From Fischerella sp. (GTDB lineage Bacteria; Cyanobacteriota; Cyanobacteriia; Cyanobacteriales; Nostocaceae): 22,222 nt of DNA. Below, piece by piece: positions 6,891 to 15,156 of the stretch; the stretch's first letter is position 1, and each line of letters begins with the position of its first letter. The stretch is taken from assembly GCA_026419705.1 (NCBI GenBank), contig JANZYY010000016.1, positions 1 to 22,222 of the forward strand, in the 5' to 3' direction. The notes below the pieces were generated by a model. That model saw only the letters and a list, made by a program, of their open reading frames with translations, was not told where the DNA came from and made no database searches. The position numbers and the translations under genes are program-made.

Positions 6891-9800
6891 TTATTTAGAG
6901 TTTTGCAACAATTCTAAAATTCTTTGCAGGGGAACTTCTACCCAAGTTGGACGGTTTTTAAGTTCGTATTCCAAATCTACAATTGCTTTCTCTAACAAAA
7001 AAGCATCGAGAAGTACTCGTAACTCTGAAGGATGTTTGGGTATAAAGGCTGCATGGTCAGATGTTACCAAGTAAGATTTCAAAAAGGCGACACTAGACCA
7101 GCAGAAGAAAAACCGTCGCCAATGCTCTACTAGCGGTAAATCATCTGGGCGGAGTATACCACTTTCTTTTTCGTTACGCAGGGCAACGCGGCTGGCATAG
7201 TAGAAGGATTGCAGCATAGAGGCGACATCGCGCAGGGGCGATCGCTTCATGCGGCGTTCGCTCAAGGGTCGATTTGAGTTACCTTCAAAGTCAATGATGA
7301 TGAAATCTTTACCAGTGTACAGCACTTCACCTAAGGAGTATTTGCCATGACAACGAGTCCGCATGGCGGTGATTTTGTGATTCAGAATCTCCTGAAAGCG
7401 CCCCATTATCCACTCTCGTTGGTTGAGTACCATTTTTGCCAAGGGCTGTACATCGCCAGGCAATTGTAGCAAAAGTTTATTCAAAAGTATCAATGTCTGC
7501 CCTGCCTGGTTTCGCATGTACTGATAGATTGAGCGCTGGTAAAAGGAGGAAAACGGTTCGGGTGCAAAATGCACATCTTCGCTGTCAGATGCTAGTGCTA
7601 TATGCAATTCGGCAGTACGTATACCCAATAATTCAGCTGCACGGAGATAATTCCCCATGAATTCTTGAGCCATTTCCGGAATGGGAACCTCTAATGCTGC
7701 TTGCAACAAGGAGGGGGGTAGTTCAATATCGGTAATATCTACATACTTGGGCAGTACCAGTTCAAAAAAGTCGCGCAAGCTGTCGAGGGTATAAGACCAA
7801 GCATCGCGAATGTCAGGAATGTATTTTCGCAAGATTCCCAGCGTCATTGGTTCAGCCCCTTTGCGATGATATTCCAGTGCACCTGCAACGGGGGCGAGAT
7901 GTTCTGGCTGGGGTATACCTTTTGTTGCCGAAATCTTGGTGAGAAAACGACCAATTTCTAAATCGGGGTTAATACCTGTTTCGACTTTGCGGAAGATTTT
8001 GCAGAACAAGCGATCGCCATAGATAATGCCTGTATTAGTGTGTTCTCCCTTAAGTAGATGTGGTTCTAGGAAAATACTCGTGATACTCTCACTAATATTA
8101 CTTAATGTTTCCGGGTAATCCTCTATAGTTGTTGCTACCAATTTGCCCACCATACCTTGGTAGCATTGATGATGGGTGATTGCATGCAGGGGGATGTGGA
8201 GAAAGTCTTTGTGCCCGAAAGCATCAAATAGTACTCCCACTTCTTTCTGACCCTGTACGTAAATCTGAGCTACTATCTGTTCGATATTAGTGCTGAAGCG
8301 ATCGCTGCCAACACCATCTGCTTCGTAAGCAAGTGTGAGAACGTAGGTTTGTGGATCGCCTTCTGTATAGTCCACTTGTACTAGAACAAAATATGCCTCG
8401 ACGTCCTTGTCAGAGAGGGGAATTGCCTCGATTATATGGGTAGATTGAATTACCCGCATTTTACCGTCGAACCAGGCACAACTACACAGAAAGTCTGGTA
8501 GCATTGCCTCTAGTCTTCTCTTGGCCTCGCCTTTGGCAAATATATTCTGCCATCTGTCAGCCACCACTAGCTTGGGTATTTGGTTGGGATTGCGGATCGG
8601 GCAGGTAAGGTTGGGTCGCAATTGTAGGGTAAACCAATAGAATGCGTGTGGTCCAAGACTGAGGAAGTAAGGAGACTCGCCAATTGCAGGAAAGGTAGTG
8701 CGACCAAAAATTTCTACAGGAACCATGCCATTAAATGCGGACAAATCCAGTTCCACTGTCTGTACAAACCGCGACAGATTTGCCACAACTAAAATGTGTT
8801 CGTGATTATAGTTGCGGGTGAAGGCAAGGACCTTGCGGTTTTCTGGATACAGAAATTCAAACGTCCCGCGACCAAAAGCTTGATAACGTCCTCTGGTAGC
8901 AATGAGACGTTTCATCCACCACCACAGGGAATTTGGATTTGCCCGCTGTGCTTCGACATTGACTGCTTCGTAGTGGTATTCTGGATCTACAATCAGGGGA
9001 GCATAAAGCCTTTGGGGATTGGCAGTGCTGAAACCTCCGTTTCTGTCAGGACTCCACTGCATTGGAGTACGGACGCCATTGCGATCGCCCAAGTAGATAT
9101 TGTCTCCCATGCCGATTTCATCTCCGTAATACAATACGGGTGTTCCTGGTAAAGACATCAGCAAAGCATTCATCAACTCGATCCGTCGGCGGTTGTTTCC
9201 CATCAAGGGCGCAAGACGGCGACGGATACCCAAGTTGATCCTCGCTTGCGGGTCTTGGGCATAGACTTTATACATATAATCTCGGTCTTCGTCACTGACC
9301 ATTTCCAAGGTCAGTTCATCGTGGTTGCGCAAAAATAATGCCCACTGACAATTATCGGGAATATGTGGCGTCTGTTGTAAAATATCAATGATTGGGAAGC
9401 TATCCTCCATATGCAGTGCCATATACAAGCGCGGCATCAGGGGAAAGTGAAAATCCATGTGACATTCATCCCCTTCCCCGTAATACTGCACTGCATCTTC
9501 CGGCCACTGGTTGGCTTCTGCGAGTAACATCCGGTTGGGAAACTTGTCATCGATGTGCTGTCGCAATTTCTTTAAAAACGCGTGGGTTTCAGGTAGATTC
9601 TCACAGTTGGTTCCCTCGCGTTCATAAAGATAAGGGACTGCATCCAAGCGCAACCCATCCACACCCATCCCCAACCAGAAATCAACTACATCAAATATTG
9701 CCTGCTGTACTGCTGGGTTATCAAAATTCAAATCTGGTTGGTGAGAATAAAAGCGGTGCCAATAGTATGCCTTCGCCACAGGATCCCATGCCCAGTTAGA

Positions 9801-10265
9801 AGTTTCAAAATCCTTGAAGATGATCCGCGCTTCCTGATATTTTTCAGGAGTGTCACTCCAAACGTAGAAATCTCTCTCAGGACTTCCCGCCGGCGATCGC
9901 CGCGCCCGTTGAAACCAGGGGTGCTGGTCAGAGGTATGATTGACAATCAATTCAATGATGACGCGAATACCTCGCTGATGGGCGGCTGTTAAAAAAGCCT
10001 TAAAGTCCTCCAGATTACCGTAGATTGGGTTGACACTGGTGTAGTCGGCAATGTCATAGCCGTCATCGCGTAATGGTGAAGGGAAAAATGGCAGCACCCA
10101 AACTGCCGTGACTCCCAAATCTTGGAGATAATCTAACTTCTGTGTTAGCCCGCAAAAATCGCCAATGCCATCACTATCGCTATCGGCAAAGGCTCTGACG
10201 GGCACTTCATAAATTACAGCATCTTTAAACCAAAGCGGATCGTCCTTCAATGTGGGATTTTGCAT
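6891..10265 (-). CDS. treS: Maltose alpha-D-glucosyltransferase (trehalose synthase) fused to a maltokinase-like domain
   Basis: Residues about 10-550 form a GH13 TreS domain that interconverts maltose and trehalose: the NH pair (109-110), GLRLD with nucleophile Asp208, LLAE with acid/base Glu250, and RNHDE with Asp316. Residues about 575-1120 match the maltokinase domain found fused to TreS, including the N-lobe segment FCKIFRKVETGINPDLE (Lys756), DFEG (992-995) and LSERRMKRSPLRDVASML. In active maltokinases the catalytic loop reads HGDYHLGQVL. Here it reads HGKYSLGEVL (His973, Gly974, Lys975), confirmed from the DNA at 7334-7363, and the DFEG that follows leads into NSNRP rather than EPARP. 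Loss of the catalytic Asp suggests a weak or dead kinase, so the glucosyltransferase activity may be the main function. ATG at 10265 gives the family-typical DDPLWFKDAVIYEVPVRAF start. malQ diverges from a 110-bp spacer. Confidence 0.93.
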   Translation of the reverse strand: MQNPTLKDDPLWFKDAVIYEVPVRAFADSDSDGIGDFCGLTQKLDYLQDLGVTAVWVLPFFPSPLRDDGYDIADYTSVNPIYGNLEDFKAFLTAAHQRGIRVIIELIVNHTSDQHPWFQRARRSPAGSPERDFYVWSDTPEKYQEARIIFKDFETSNWAWDPVAKAYYWHRFYSHQPDLNFDNPAVQQAIFDVVDFWLGMGVDGLRLDAVPYLYEREGTNCENLPETHAFLKKLRQHIDDKFPNRMLLAEANQWPEDAVQYYGEGDECHMDFHFPLMPRLYMALHMEDSFPIIDILQQTPHIPDNCQWALFLRNHDELTLEMVSDEDRDYMYKVYAQDPQARINLGIRRRLAPLMGNNRRRIELMNALLMSLPGTPVLYYGDEIGMGDNIYLGDRNGVRTPMQWSPDRNGGFSTANPQRLYAPLIVDPEYHYEAVNVEAQRANPNSLWWWMKRLIATRGRYQAFGRGTFEFLYPENRKVLAFTRNYNHEHILVVANLSRFVQTVELDLSAFNGMVPVEIFGRTTFPAIGESPYFLSLGPHAFYWFTLQLRPNLTCPIRNPNQIPKLVVADRWQNIFAKGEAKRRLEAMLPDFLCSCAWFDGKMRVIQSTHIIEAIPLSDKDVEAYFVLVQVDYTEGDPQTYVLTLAYEADGVGSDRFSTNIEQIVAQIYVQGQKEVGVLFDAFGHKDFLHIPLHAITHHQCYQGMVGKLVATTIEDYPETLSNISESITSIFLEPHLLKGEHTNTGIIYGDRLFCKIFRKVETGINPDLEIGRFLTKISATKGIPQPEHLAPVAGALEYHRKGAEPMTLGILRKYIPDIRDAWSYTLDSLRDFFELVLPKYVDITDIELPPSLLQAALEVPIPEMAQEFMGNYLRAAELLGIRTAELHIALASDSEDVHFAPEPFSSFYQRSIYQYMRNQAGQTLILLNKLLLQLPGDVQPLAKMVLNQREWIMGRFQEILNHKITAMRTRCHGKYSLGEVLYTGKDFIIIDFEGNSNRPLSERRMKRSPLRDVASMLQSFYYASRVALRNEKESGILRPDDLPLVEHWRRFFFCWSSVAFLKSYLVTSDHAAFIPKHPSELRVLLDAFLLEKAIVDLEYELKNRPTWVEVPLQRILELLQNSK

Positions 10266-10375
10266 GTTCTATACAACCTATTGGCATAAGTTATTGTACT
10301 AAGGGAACTCGCGGCCATGTTTGAATTTTTTGACCTTTTTGTATTTCCTGATACTGTTTTTCTTAGGATTTTGTG
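10266..10375. promoter_or_regulatory. Divergent treS/malQ upstream region
   Basis: This 110-bp spacer separates the starts of treS (minus) and malQ (plus) and must carry both promoters unless they lie inside the genes. AGGA at 10365-10368, seven bases before the ATG at 10376, is the likely malQ ribosome binding site. I could not assign -35/-10 boxes with confidence. Shared upstream DNA suggests common control of maltose, trehalose and maltodextrin metabolism. Confidence 0.5.
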
Positions 10376-11896
10376 ATGAGTTTTCAAAGAGCAAGCGGAA
10401 TCTTGTTACACCCTACTTGTCTACCCAGTCGATTTGGCATCGGTGATTTAGGTCAGTCGGCTTACGAGTTTGTGGATTTCTTGCAGAGAAGTGGTCAAAG
10501 ACTGTGGCAGATTTTGCCATTGGGACCCACGGGCTATGAACACTCGCCCTATACCATGAATTTTAGTGCTTTTGCTGGAAATCCACTGCTGATCAGTCTA
10601 GAGCAATTGGTACAACAGGGTTTACTATCTCAAGAGGAATTGACGCCCTTATCTGAGAGTGCACAAGCTCGCCCTAACCAAGTTAACTTTGACGCAGTCA
10701 TTCCTCACAAGACAAAATTCCTCCGTCTTGCTTACGAACGGTTCCAGCAATCTTTAAACGAAAAAGCGAACCCTGTGTTTGAGCAATTTTGTCAGACACA
10801 GTCAGCTTGGCTTGACGATTACGTGCTGTTCATGGCACTACTAGAAGCGAACGATGGCAAAGCGTGGAGTCAATGGGAAAGTGCGATCGCCCGCCGCGAA
10901 CCCGGTGCTTTGATGGCTGCTGCAGATAATTTTAAGGAAACTATATCTTATCACAAGTTTTTGCAATTTATAGTGTTCCAACAGTGGTCTCAACTGCGTG
11001 CTTACGCCAACGGCAAAAATATCCAAATTGTTGGAGATATTTCGATTTACGTCTGTCACAACAGCGCCGACGTATGGGCAAACCCTGATATCTTTCAACT
11101 CGATCCGCAAACTTTAGAACCTGCTTACATTGCGGGAGTCCCACCAGATTATTTCTCTGCGACTGGGCAGCTGTGGGGAAATCCAGTTTACGATTGGGAT
11201 AAATTGCAGCAAACTAACTTTTCTTGGTGGATTGAGCGCTTTCGGGCAACATTGCAGTATGTAGATATTGTCAGAATTGACCACTTCCGGGGTTTTGAAG
11301 CTTACTGGCGAGTACCGGCTGGGGAAGAAACAGCCATCAATGGTGAGTGGGTGAAAGCACCCGGAGTCGAATTTTTTGAAACTTTGCGAGATAACTTGGG
11401 CAGTTTGCCTGTAATGGCAGAGGATTTAGGTATTATTACACCAGAAGTAGAAGAATTGCGCGATCGCTTTGATTTCCCCGGAATGCGGATCTTGCAATTT
11501 GCCTTCGGTGGTGGCTCTGACAACCTTTACCTGCCCCATCATTATGTTAGGAATTGTGTAGTTTATCCAGGCACCCACGATAATGAAACTACACTAGGTT
11601 GGTGGCAAGGGGGAGCTAACGCCCACGAAAAGCAAATGGTTGCCAAATACCTGGGTTATGATTCACCAGAAGAAATATTGGAAATCAATTGGGAGTTCAT
11701 CCGCCTGGCTTTAGCTTCTGTTGCTGATTTAGCAATTATTCCACTCCAGGACATTTTGGGTTTAGATAACAGCGCCAGAATGAACGATCCAAGCGTGAAT
11801 GCAGGTAACTGGCGTTGGCGTTATACCAGTTCTGATTTACTTACCCCAGAGTTAAGTCAAAGATTGTTGGAGATGACACAACTTTACAGTCGGTAA
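10376..11896 (+). CDS. malQ: 4-alpha-glucanotransferase (amylomaltase, disproportionating enzyme)
   Basis: This cytoplasmic GH77 enzyme transfers maltodextrin segments between chains and releases glucose, acting in glycogen and maltose turnover. The 506 residues match the bacterial family length. The start (ASGILLHPTCLPSRFGIGDLG) and active-site motifs are intact: RIDHFRG with nucleophile Asp302, MAEDLG with acid/base Glu349, and GTHDNETT with Asp402. LWGNPVYDW is the conserved segment of the substrate groove. A GTG at 10373 gives one extra codon; the ATG at 10376 is better placed after AGGA. It diverges from treS, so the two may exchange maltose. A strong intrinsic terminator begins six bases after the stop, so this looks like a single-gene transcript. 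Confidence 0.97.
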   Translation: MSFQRASGILLHPTCLPSRFGIGDLGQSAYEFVDFLQRSGQRLWQILPLGPTGYEHSPYTMNFSAFAGNPLLISLEQLVQQGLLSQEELTPLSESAQARPNQVNFDAVIPHKTKFLRLAYERFQQSLNEKANPVFEQFCQTQSAWLDDYVLFMALLEANDGKAWSQWESAIARREPGALMAAADNFKETISYHKFLQFIVFQQWSQLRAYANGKNIQIVGDISIYVCHNSADVWANPDIFQLDPQTLEPAYIAGVPPDYFSATGQLWGNPVYDWDKLQQTNFSWWIERFRATLQYVDIVRIDHFRGFEAYWRVPAGEETAINGEWVKAPGVEFFETLRDNLGSLPVMAEDLGIITPEVEELRDRFDFPGMRILQFAFGGGSDNLYLPHHYVRNCVVYPGTHDNETTLGWWQGGANAHEKQMVAKYLGYDSPEEILEINWEFIRLALASVADLAIIPLQDILGLDNSARMNDPSVNAGNWRWRYTSSDLLTPELSQRLLEMTQLYSR

Positions 11897-11902
11897 ATAT
11901 GG

Positions 11903-11926
11903 GACGGGCAAAAGCCCGTCTTTTTT
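11903..11926 (+). terminator. Intrinsic terminator of malQ
   Basis: GACGGGC (11903-11909), loop AAAA and GCCCGTC (11914-11920) form a perfect seven-pair stem, followed directly by six T residues. The position, six bases after the malQ stop, fits Rho-independent termination. Confidence 0.93.
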
Positions 11927-12131
11927 GTTGCTAGTGATTATGAAGTAACCACTTAACAGTGTAGATAAAAACACTATTCCTAAAAATTACTATAGTTGTT
12001 TTCTTCATGTGACAGAAAAAAATAGGGCATGAAAAATCGACCACCGATACACACAGATACATACAGATAGGTTACGGGTGTGCTGATTTACCCCTTTTTC
12101 AAGTGAGAACACCACGGGCGTTAGCGTCGCT

Positions 12132-12145
12132 CCTCCGTAAGGAGG
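12132..12145. repeat. Small hairpin CCTCC-GTAA-GGAGG within a HIP-like repeat
   Basis: CCTCCGTAAGGAGG sits inside a GC-rich stretch (GCGTCGCTCCTCCGTAAGGAGGCTCGC region) in otherwise AT-rich DNA. This form recurs in intergenic DNA of Nostocales. It lies about 50 bases beyond the stop of the truncated NB-ARC-type gene, near where that gene lost its 3' half. The rest of 11927-12195 shows no supportable gene. Confidence 0.5.
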
Positions 12146-12195
12146 CTCGCAACCACAACGATGGAATGAACATCTCTTCCCCGATCCCCGAATTT

Positions 12196-12909
12196 TCAAG
12201 ATACATAAAAGTATTCGCCATAATCTTCGCTGTCTTGTTTGGCTGACTTCCCAATTTGCAAAACAGCCTCTATGTTGTCCAAAATCAGCAGACAATCAGA
12301 AGAGCATAAACATTCAAGTAAAGATCTGATTTGAGTTTTTGTTCCTTGTTGGTTTGGCAAAAAGGGGACAAGTTCATCCAAAGGACTTGCTAGTGATTCT
12401 GTACTAAGCTGCGATCGCCCGATCGCCCGATCAAACTCATCTTCTATTTGTGTTACCAACTTCGCAGCTAAGGAAGTTTTGTCTATCTCCCTAAAACTTA
12501 CAAATGCCACTAGTCTGCATTTATCTTGTAGTATCCATTGTCTAAGCTTGCGGAATTCTTCTGTGCGTTCCGAGCAAGTCAAAGTATTAGGTACATCACT
12601 AAAACCTTGTTGTTTCTTTTGTTTCTTATAACTCAGAATTTCTTGAGATTGTTGATATCGCTCCAATGCTTGTCGAAAGTTCTTTTTCGTAATTTTCTCC
12701 CCTAATGCTTGCGAGAGCAAATTCCATAATACAGACCCTACATCCTTCTTTATATAGTCGAGACAGTAGCCACGCTCGTTAGCAAACTGTTCGTATGTCT
12801 GATTTTCATAAGATGCTTTCAATAAATCACTTTGTAAGTCAGTTAGATGTTTGCCAGTTGATTCATAGACCAGTTTATCCGCCGTATTTAATAAATCTTT
12901 AATATTCAT
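12196..12909 (-). CDS. Truncated NB-ARC-type ATPase with N-terminal helical domain; likely decayed
   Basis: This 237-residue product matches only the N-terminal part of large cyanobacterial NB-ARC proteins, which usually continue into WD40 or TPR repeats. Residues 1-85 (STGKHLTDLQSDLLKA, then SVLWNLLSQALGEKI) form the helical, HTH-like N-domain common to these proteins (compare vMAP-type N-domains). Residues about 115-235 are the start of an NTPase. The P-loop, expected as GxGGIGKT, reads SFREIDKTSL (138-147), losing its glycines. The Walker B strand is retained (CLLILDNIEAVL, 206-217). The protein then stops at about where the NB-ARC domain should continue. Together the missing glycines and early end argue for loss of ATPase function. 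ATG at 12909 has no clear Shine-Dalgarno. Full-length relatives are signalling or conflict-type NTPases. Confidence 0.6.
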   Translation of the reverse strand: MNIKDLLNTADKLVYESTGKHLTDLQSDLLKASYENQTYEQFANERGYCLDYIKKDVGSVLWNLLSQALGEKITKKNFRQALERYQQSQEILSYKKQKKQQGFSDVPNTLTCSERTEEFRKLRQWILQDKCRLVAFVSFREIDKTSLAAKLVTQIEDEFDRAIGRSQLSTESLASPLDELVPFLPNQQGTKTQIRSLLECLCSSDCLLILDNIEAVLQIGKSAKQDSEDYGEYFYVS

Positions 12910-13635
12910 ATTTACAACTCGTTAGATGAATCTTATTTAGGCAAGAAAAATTTATAAAAAGAGAAAAATTCTCAGTCCAAATCAATTTTTGAAGATTGTC
13001 AATTGAAGGTGCTTATTTTCACACTAAGAGGATATTTTAAAAGTATTATTTCACGCTCAAATCGATAGTGATAAAACGCCGTTAAAAGATACTTTTCACA
13101 TATTTGTAAGCTTAAAAACTAGATTTTTGAAGATACCGTGCTAGTTTGTCAAATTTAAATTGATGGATCGCAAAGTTAGTAGTCAGGACTTTAGTCTTGA
13201 ATTTCTACAAACCTTCAAAACTAGCTTGATAGAGTAATACAAACTAGACCAAGTCTGTATATGAGGGAATTATATTCACCCAATACTTTTGACTATCGCT
13301 TCAGTATATTCTCTAATTTAGATAATACTGAGTATTGATTGTTTGATTTCAACCTTTGTCTTCTCTTCAAGATTTCCTTATTATTCTTTCAAATCAAAAA
13401 CTTTTGTAACCTGAATGACTTGAGTCACAGATTGATGTTGACTGCATGAACCTGAATCTTTTCCAATCTCCCACTTAATCCCACAAAACCCCCCTCGTGT
13501 TTTTTTGTAATTCTTGGGAATATCGAATTGTGATGAATAACAAACAGAAAAGATTCGGACAACTCAATACTTAAAGAGTAACTCAAGTGGCAACTATCAC
13601 AGATAACAATGATCGACTTCGGCTAAAAACCTCAA
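12910..13635. other. 726-bp AT-rich region without a recognised gene
   Basis: This is the longest gene-free stretch in the window. It lies between the starts of the truncated NB-ARC-type gene (minus) and the secreted-protein pair (plus), so both promoters should be here. It contains the motif AGAGGATATTTTAAAA near 13026-13042, almost matched at 15125-15141, and an imperfect inverted repeat AGGACTTTAGTCTT near 13184-13197. I see no tRNA, no long frame and no convincing promoter boxes. The length suggests decayed DNA, a long 5' leader, or an unannotated small RNA. Confidence 0.5.
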
Positions 13636-14253
13636 ATGCTTAGAAAAGCTCTAAGAACATTAACTAACCATTCCTTACTATGTCTGCTTGTAGTAGTCAG
13701 CATAAATGTAGAAGCCCAAGCACAATCTATCAATAACTCTGTTAATTCCCAATCTCAGCCCAATCAAGAGCAAATCCTTGATAACCAGCAAAGAAACTCT
13801 GCTGCTATTAATCAAACTGGAGTCTATAACCTTGGTGAATCAGCTGCTTATAAGATTCAAGGGCTAGCTGGAATCCAGGTTGTCTGTCCCCGACCATCTT
13901 TAGTGTTAGGAACTTCCTTTAGTTCCTTTGATGGGATTAGCTTCTCCAACAATGCTTCTTATGGTCTAAATGTTGCTTTTGTTATTCCTCTAGGTGGAAA
14001 CCTAGAAAGTACGTGCAAGCGGATGGCTGAAACCATTGCTCGCAAAACTCAATATGATGTAGAGATTATCAATGCTCGCGCCTGTGCTGAACTAATCGGT
14101 GCTGGTGTGCAATTAAGCCCCGACAGTTTCCCAACTATTTATGCTGTCTGTCAAGGGGTTGCTATAAAGAGAACTAATACAAATGAACCTAACAAACCGC
14201 TCAGGTTCCAGTCTCAAGAATTACCCAAAGATGAGGCTGAAAAAGACAACTAA
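13636..14253 (+). CDS. Secreted protein of unknown function (first of a pair)
   Basis: I do not recognise this 205-residue protein. A signal peptide is clear: basic MLRKALR, a hydrophobic core (LLCLLVVVSI), and cleavage probably after AQA near residue 29. The mature protein begins with a Gln/Asn/Ser-rich, probably disordered segment (30-60). A Gly- and Ser-rich, probably beta-structured region follows to about 120, then a compact segment (121-175). Four cysteines in the mature part (84, 127, 150, 172) could form two disulfides, which fits a periplasmic or extracellular location. The C-terminus is charged (LPKDEAEKDN). There is no Shine-Dalgarno before ATG 13636. It lies 21 bp upstream of a second secreted-protein gene, so the two are probably co-transcribed and act together outside the cytoplasm. 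Confidence 0.75.
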   Translation: MLRKALRTLTNHSLLCLLVVVSINVEAQAQSINNSVNSQSQPNQEQILDNQQRNSAAINQTGVYNLGESAAYKIQGLAGIQVVCPRPSLVLGTSFSSFDGISFSNNASYGLNVAFVIPLGGNLESTCKRMAETIARKTQYDVEIINARACAELIGAGVQLSPDSFPTIYAVCQGVAIKRTNTNEPNKPLRFQSQELPKDEAEKDN

Positions 14254-14274
14254 TTTTACAAAAAGGATAAAGTC

Positions 14275-14655
14275 ATGAAGAAAATTCTTGGTTTTGCTAT
14301 TCTTGCTACCTTTTTAGCTACTCCTGCTTTTGCTGGTGAAACTTTTGTTCGTAACGAGTGGACAAACAGCCACACCTACACAGAGACTGACTTAAAACTT
14401 GATTCTACAACCACCTCAAATCGCAACGAATACTACGATTCTTTTGCTAATAAGATTTACCTCGACGGTGACATTAACACCAAATATTCTTGGGGTGGTA
14501 AAGAAGTTTCGTTTGAGGATTTTACGGTTCACACTGCAGGTTCTAGTCTGCACGGTAACTTCCATGAAAATATTGTGAGCAAAGTCACTGGTACTATCGA
14601 GTCTATTACTAACTCATACACTAATTCTCACGAAACCAGTGCAGGTGTTCGTTAA
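14275..14655 (+). CDS. Small secreted Ser/Thr/Asn-rich protein of unknown function (second of a pair)
   Basis: This 126-residue product has a textbook signal peptide (MKKILGFAILATFLATPAFA, cleavage before GET at residue 21). The mature chain is polar, rich in Ser, Thr, Asn, Tyr and aromatic residues, and has no cysteine. It has weak internal repetition: NSHTYTET near residue 30 and NSYTNSHETSAG near the end. Such composition suggests an extended beta-structured or surface protein, but I recognise no family. AAGGAT about seven bases before ATG 14275 is a good ribosome site. It follows the 205-residue secreted protein by 21 bp and ends just before an intrinsic terminator, which defines a two-gene operon. 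A chaperone/substrate or two-component surface structure is speculation. Confidence 0.8.
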   Translation: MKKILGFAILATFLATPAFAGETFVRNEWTNSHTYTETDLKLDSTTTSNRNEYYDSFANKIYLDGDINTKYSWGGKEVSFEDFTVHTAGSSLHGNFHENIVSKVTGTIESITNSYTNSHETSAGVR

Positions 14656-14690
14656 TTCCGATCCAGTGTGATGTGATTTGAAAATATTGT

Positions 14691-14713
14691 AGGGTGGGTA
14701 TTCCACCCTTTTT
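14691..14713 (+). terminator. Intrinsic terminator of the secreted-protein pair
   Basis: AGGGTGG (14691-14697), loop GTATT and CCACCCT (14703-14709) make a seven-pair stem running into five T residues (14709-14713). It lies 35 bases beyond the second gene's stop and only three bases before the ATG of the next frame. Confidence 0.85.
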
Positions 14714-14716
14714 ATT

Positions 14717-15127
14717 ATGAAATATTTAATATTATTATCTCTGGCGCTATCGGGATGGATTGCCTTCATCTATTCCCATAAGAATTTTTTGATTGGTCAA
14801 TTTCCTATCTTATCTATGAACTCTATATTCAAAATATCTAATCAAAATTCTCAGGAAACAAATTTGCAATTTCAAATCAAGCAAGATTTATATAACTCTA
14901 TATCTACAGGAATGTCCTATGATGAAGTTCGTGCCATCATTGGCTGGGATGGCATCTTGATTTATCAAAATGATATTGATTACGCTGGTGGAAAAATTCA
15001 TGAAAAGATTTACCAGTGGAATAATCAAGATATTTATTCGACTGACAATCATCCATACTGGAGTGTTACACTCCAATTTCAAAACAATATCCTCATTCAG
15101 AAAGCGTCCTTTAACCTTGAACCTTAG
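14717..15127 (+). CDS. Small membrane-anchored or exported protein, BamE/DUF3862-like fold
   Basis: The 136-residue product has one N-terminal hydrophobic segment (residues 3-20), a signal anchor or uncleaved signal without a lipobox cysteine. The remainder is soluble. The segment QDLYNSISTGMSYDEVRAII followed by GWDG, a Tyr-x-Trp strand (KIYQWNN) and a final SVTLQFQNNILIQKASFNL pair resembles the BamE/SmpA-BLIP-like fold used by DUF3862 proteins; this is pattern recognition, not a search result. The function is unknown. The ATG at 14717 directly follows the T-run of the preceding terminator and has no normal ribosome site, so expression may depend on readthrough or another start. The next in-frame ATG (14817) would remove the hydrophobic segment. 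Confidence 0.65.
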   Translation: MKYLILLSLALSGWIAFIYSHKNFLIGQFPILSMNSIFKISNQNSQETNLQFQIKQDLYNSISTGMSYDEVRAIIGWDGILIYQNDIDYAGGKIHEKIYQWNNQDIYSTDNHPYWSVTLQFQNNILIQKASFNLEP

Positions 15128-15156
15128 AGGATGTTTTAAAACCCCCGTGTGTATTG

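Noticed and set aside
8796..9799. Plus-strand frames of about 118 and 135 codons
   Set aside because: They lie opposite the GH13 catalytic domain of treS and show no family features.
12005..12295. Minus-strand 96-codon frame overlapping the end of the truncated NB-ARC-type gene
   Set aside because: It is in a different frame from the recognised coding sequence and its Cys/Arg-rich product runs through repeat DNA. It looks like chance, not a continuation of the gene.
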